Below are positions 62,101 to 64,000 of a DNA stretch of 64,000 nt, piece by piece. The DNA comes from Albugo candida. Its lineage: Eukaryota > Oomycota > Peronosporomycetes > Albuginales > Albuginaceae. Under the pieces are notes generated by a model that saw only the letters and a list, made by a program, of their open reading frames with translations, had not been told where the DNA came from and did no database searches. The DNA is taken from positions 62,001 to 126,000 of the forward strand of contig CAJNAR010000026.1 of assembly GCA_905220665.1 (NCBI GenBank). The letters run 5' to 3'. Each line of letters begins with the position of its first letter. Positions within the stretch are counted from its first letter, which is position 1. The translations under genes and the position numbers were made by a program.

Positions 62101-64000
62101 ATTTGAATCGAATCAAGCAAGTTTTTTGTTTTCTGTCACATGGAACATATGAGTCGGTCTCGGAGCTACAAACAGAGCCCATGACGCCACCCCAATGATC
62201 TCTGAATTCGTCAATAATCTCCCTCGGGTTCGATGTCACGGTACCACATTTTTTTGTAACATTTTCGATCGGCACGCGACGACAAGAACTATCCCGAGGG
62301 CGAAAAAAATGCTTGGAAGAGTTCTCCATATGCTTCACGTGATTGTCGAAGCTTTCATCTTGGTTGTATTTCGCGTTGTTTTCGACTGAAATTCTAAATT
62401 GTTGGAGACTCGATTCGTAAAAATACCGTGTCTCATTGGTGTCTTGGATGTGATATCGAGCTGCTGCGACTTCCAAAACACGCTGGCTAGACTCAACATC
62501 ACGTCGGCTATCTTTTACAACCTTTTTTAATGCTTTAAAGCTCTTTCTTGATTTTCGTCTTCCAACTTTCCCCCATTTTACCGGGATTCGAAGTTGTCCG
62601 TAACTGTTCGAGCACCAAAATCGCTTCCAATTTGATTGCTTCGACAACTTTAGGATATTCAAATAGTCGTAATGAACATTTCCAATATCCTCGACCCGGA
62701 GATTGAGTTGGATTTGCAAAAGTTACTTTTTGTGCCAGATGATCTCCCGCATGTCGTGGACGAAAATACTCAGAGGTTTTGTATACCATATTGAATAGCT
62801 CTTCCGACATGCAGATGTAATCAAGTCGATTCTTGCGTGGTAATGGTCCTGTAAATACTTTTTCAGTCGGATGTTGGATTCGCCAAGCGTCTACCACACC
62901 CAACTGTGAAAGCCATTCCAAACACGCTAATCGACTTGGTTCGTGCCGAATTGTTCCACTCGAAGCATCGATAGCTGGATCGAGTGGTGTGTTGAAATCA
63001 CCAAATACGATATGTGTTGCGGTCGATTCGAAAGTGTTGGAAAGCAATAACTCATAAAAACCCACTCATTCCTCGGCCTTGACCGGTGCATATACATTGT
63101 GAATATACACCGGTGCATCGTGAATGAGAAGACGCACAACCAAATAACGATTTCGAATGCTTCGATCGGTGAGTTCTTCAGCTGTTGATGTAACCGGGAA
63201 AGTCCGAACGAAGGATTGTCATGACGCCGCCACTGCGGTTTTGAGTCGGATGGAGAAAAGCACTGTTGTGATCATTGACAAACATTTTGTGCTGCATTTT
63301 TGAGGATAATAAAACTGAAATGAGTCCAGTTGGTTGTGATCGTAAAACTTGGTTTCTTGAACACAACAAATGGAGTGTTGTGATAGGATGTGGTCGATAA
63401 AGAGATGACCATTTTTATGAATTCCATTAACATTCACCGTGACTGCTGAGATATTGTTCCACGTTGAAATAATCGAGGAGCCCTTAGCATTTAAGCTGAA
63501 GTGGACCAGAAATCAGCCGCGTTTCACCATCTTGTTGTGAGAGGTGAAGCGTTGTATGTTCCTCTGGGAAAAAGCTGAGATTGACGGAAAGCTCACCGAT
63601 GTCACCATGGAGAAGTCCACGCCATCTACCTCCAAACCATTGAGACCAACACTTTATGCCAAAGTCGGAGCGAACGAAGGATATGATCACATTGGTTGGA
63701 AGTAAACGACAATGATGACCCGGAATCCAGATCACTGGTCCATCGGTGAGATATTGGATCCAGTAGTCGTTGGTGTAGAATGTCGGAGCAGTACACATGA
63801 ATAAAAGTTCCAACAACGCGAGAGCTTTCGTTGCTCGAGTCAAACCGATAACTATGTCCGGCACTGACGTCCACCACGACATTACTTTCTCGAACAAAAC
63901 CGATCGCTTGGAGGGAACTTTTCCACCAACGTGGCGACTCCATCGCGTCGCAAACGTAACATCTTCGCCGAGATTGTGTGTTGCTAAAACGCGATTTATC
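59150..64000 (-). mobile_element. Non-LTR retrotransposon (LINE), broken, runs off the right edge
   Basis: Transcribed right to left. In order: an unassigned leader (63484-63943), an apurinic-type endonuclease (about 62535-63440: N-V-N-G-I, Q-E-T-K-F, FGDFNTPLD, DYI), then the reverse transcriptase (61198-62046). The transcriptase shows SPGMDGLPAAFYQ, NYRPIALL, FLDFEKAYDRVNW, QRGVKQGDPLSALLF and the catalytic F-A-D-D-S. After it come a thumb-like region and a zinc-finger segment near 59700-59900 (CTQSSCGAVESDQHLFLEC). At least four frame changes break the polyprotein, most in the endonuclease and after the transcriptase. The layout (AP endonuclease, RT, zf-RVT) is that of L1/Tad-like LINEs. 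It is inactive, but only moderately old by its intact RT frame. Confidence 0.92.
61198..62046 (-). pseudogene. LINE reverse transcriptase segment
   Basis: The longest intact frame of the LINE, 282 codons. It covers RT fingers and palm with catalytic F-A-D-D (usually Y/F-x-D-D) and the V-K-Q-G-D-P-L-S block. The frame is lost at 61198, before the thumb region. It belongs to the larger element described above. Confidence 0.9.

Noticed and set aside
1..64000. CRISPR arrays, operons or ribosome binding sites
   Set aside because: None seen; spliced genes and organelle-targeted proteins show this is nuclear eukaryotic DNA.

Overview
The window looks like nuclear DNA from an oomycete, most probably the white-rust genus Albugo. 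The genes are compact and carry short GT-AG introns of about 45-68 bp. Ciliary genes (CFAP20, ARL6), mitochondrial genes and an oomycete-style START/FYVE-like gene are present. The secreted protein at 53005-55137 has a cysteine motif that fits both the CHxC and the CxxCxxxxxG (CCG) effector signatures described from Albugo. The genus is inferred; I could run no database search.

Layout. (1) 1-21 kb is gene-dense: a pepsin-like pseudoprotease, a DUF1764 protein, a LYRM2-like LYR protein, a START/FYVE-like protein, an AGC kinase, mS34, a succinate/fumarate-type mitochondrial carrier, a coiled-coil protein, a PPR protein, an AP2-like/RsfS fusion, nine-finger TFIIIA, CFAP20 and ARL6 tail to tail, an ankyrin-DHHC palmitoyltransferase, IscU copy 1 and ARMC7. 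(2) 22-37 kb is an accessory interval between two near-identical IscU genes in direct orientation. It holds decayed copies of housekeeping genes (an ING PHD fragment joined to RPB7, S-adenosylhomocysteinase, TXNDC9), a decayed acidic repeat gene, two more pepsin-like pseudoproteases, and one intact complex I gene (NDUFA1). (3) 37.7-49.1 kb is gene-dense again: PIG-L, an Sds3-like protein, a guanylate-binding-protein GTPase with a CaaX box, an RMND1-type protein, an acyltransferase, a small membrane protein, SRP68, an exosome RNase-PH subunit and lipoyl synthase. (4) 49-64 kb is repeat-rich: a Tc1/mariner element with clear terminal inverted repeats, the CHxC/CCG effector candidate, a Mutator-like transposase remnant and a broken LINE running off the right end.

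Several genes serve the mitochondrion: IscU and lipoyl synthase (Fe-S assembly and a user of Fe-S), NDUFA1 and the LYR protein (respiratory complexes), mS34, the RsfS fusion and the PPR protein (mitochondrial gene expression), and the carrier. CFAP20 and ARL6 fit a flagellated zoospore stage. The accessory material (secreted pseudoenzymes, a cysteine-rich secreted protein, pseudogenes and transposons) sits in gene-poor blocks, as is usual for effector loci in filamentous pathogens.

Multi-exon models were rebuilt by hand from GT/AG sites, reading-frame continuity and family conservation. Exon coordinates are given in each entry.
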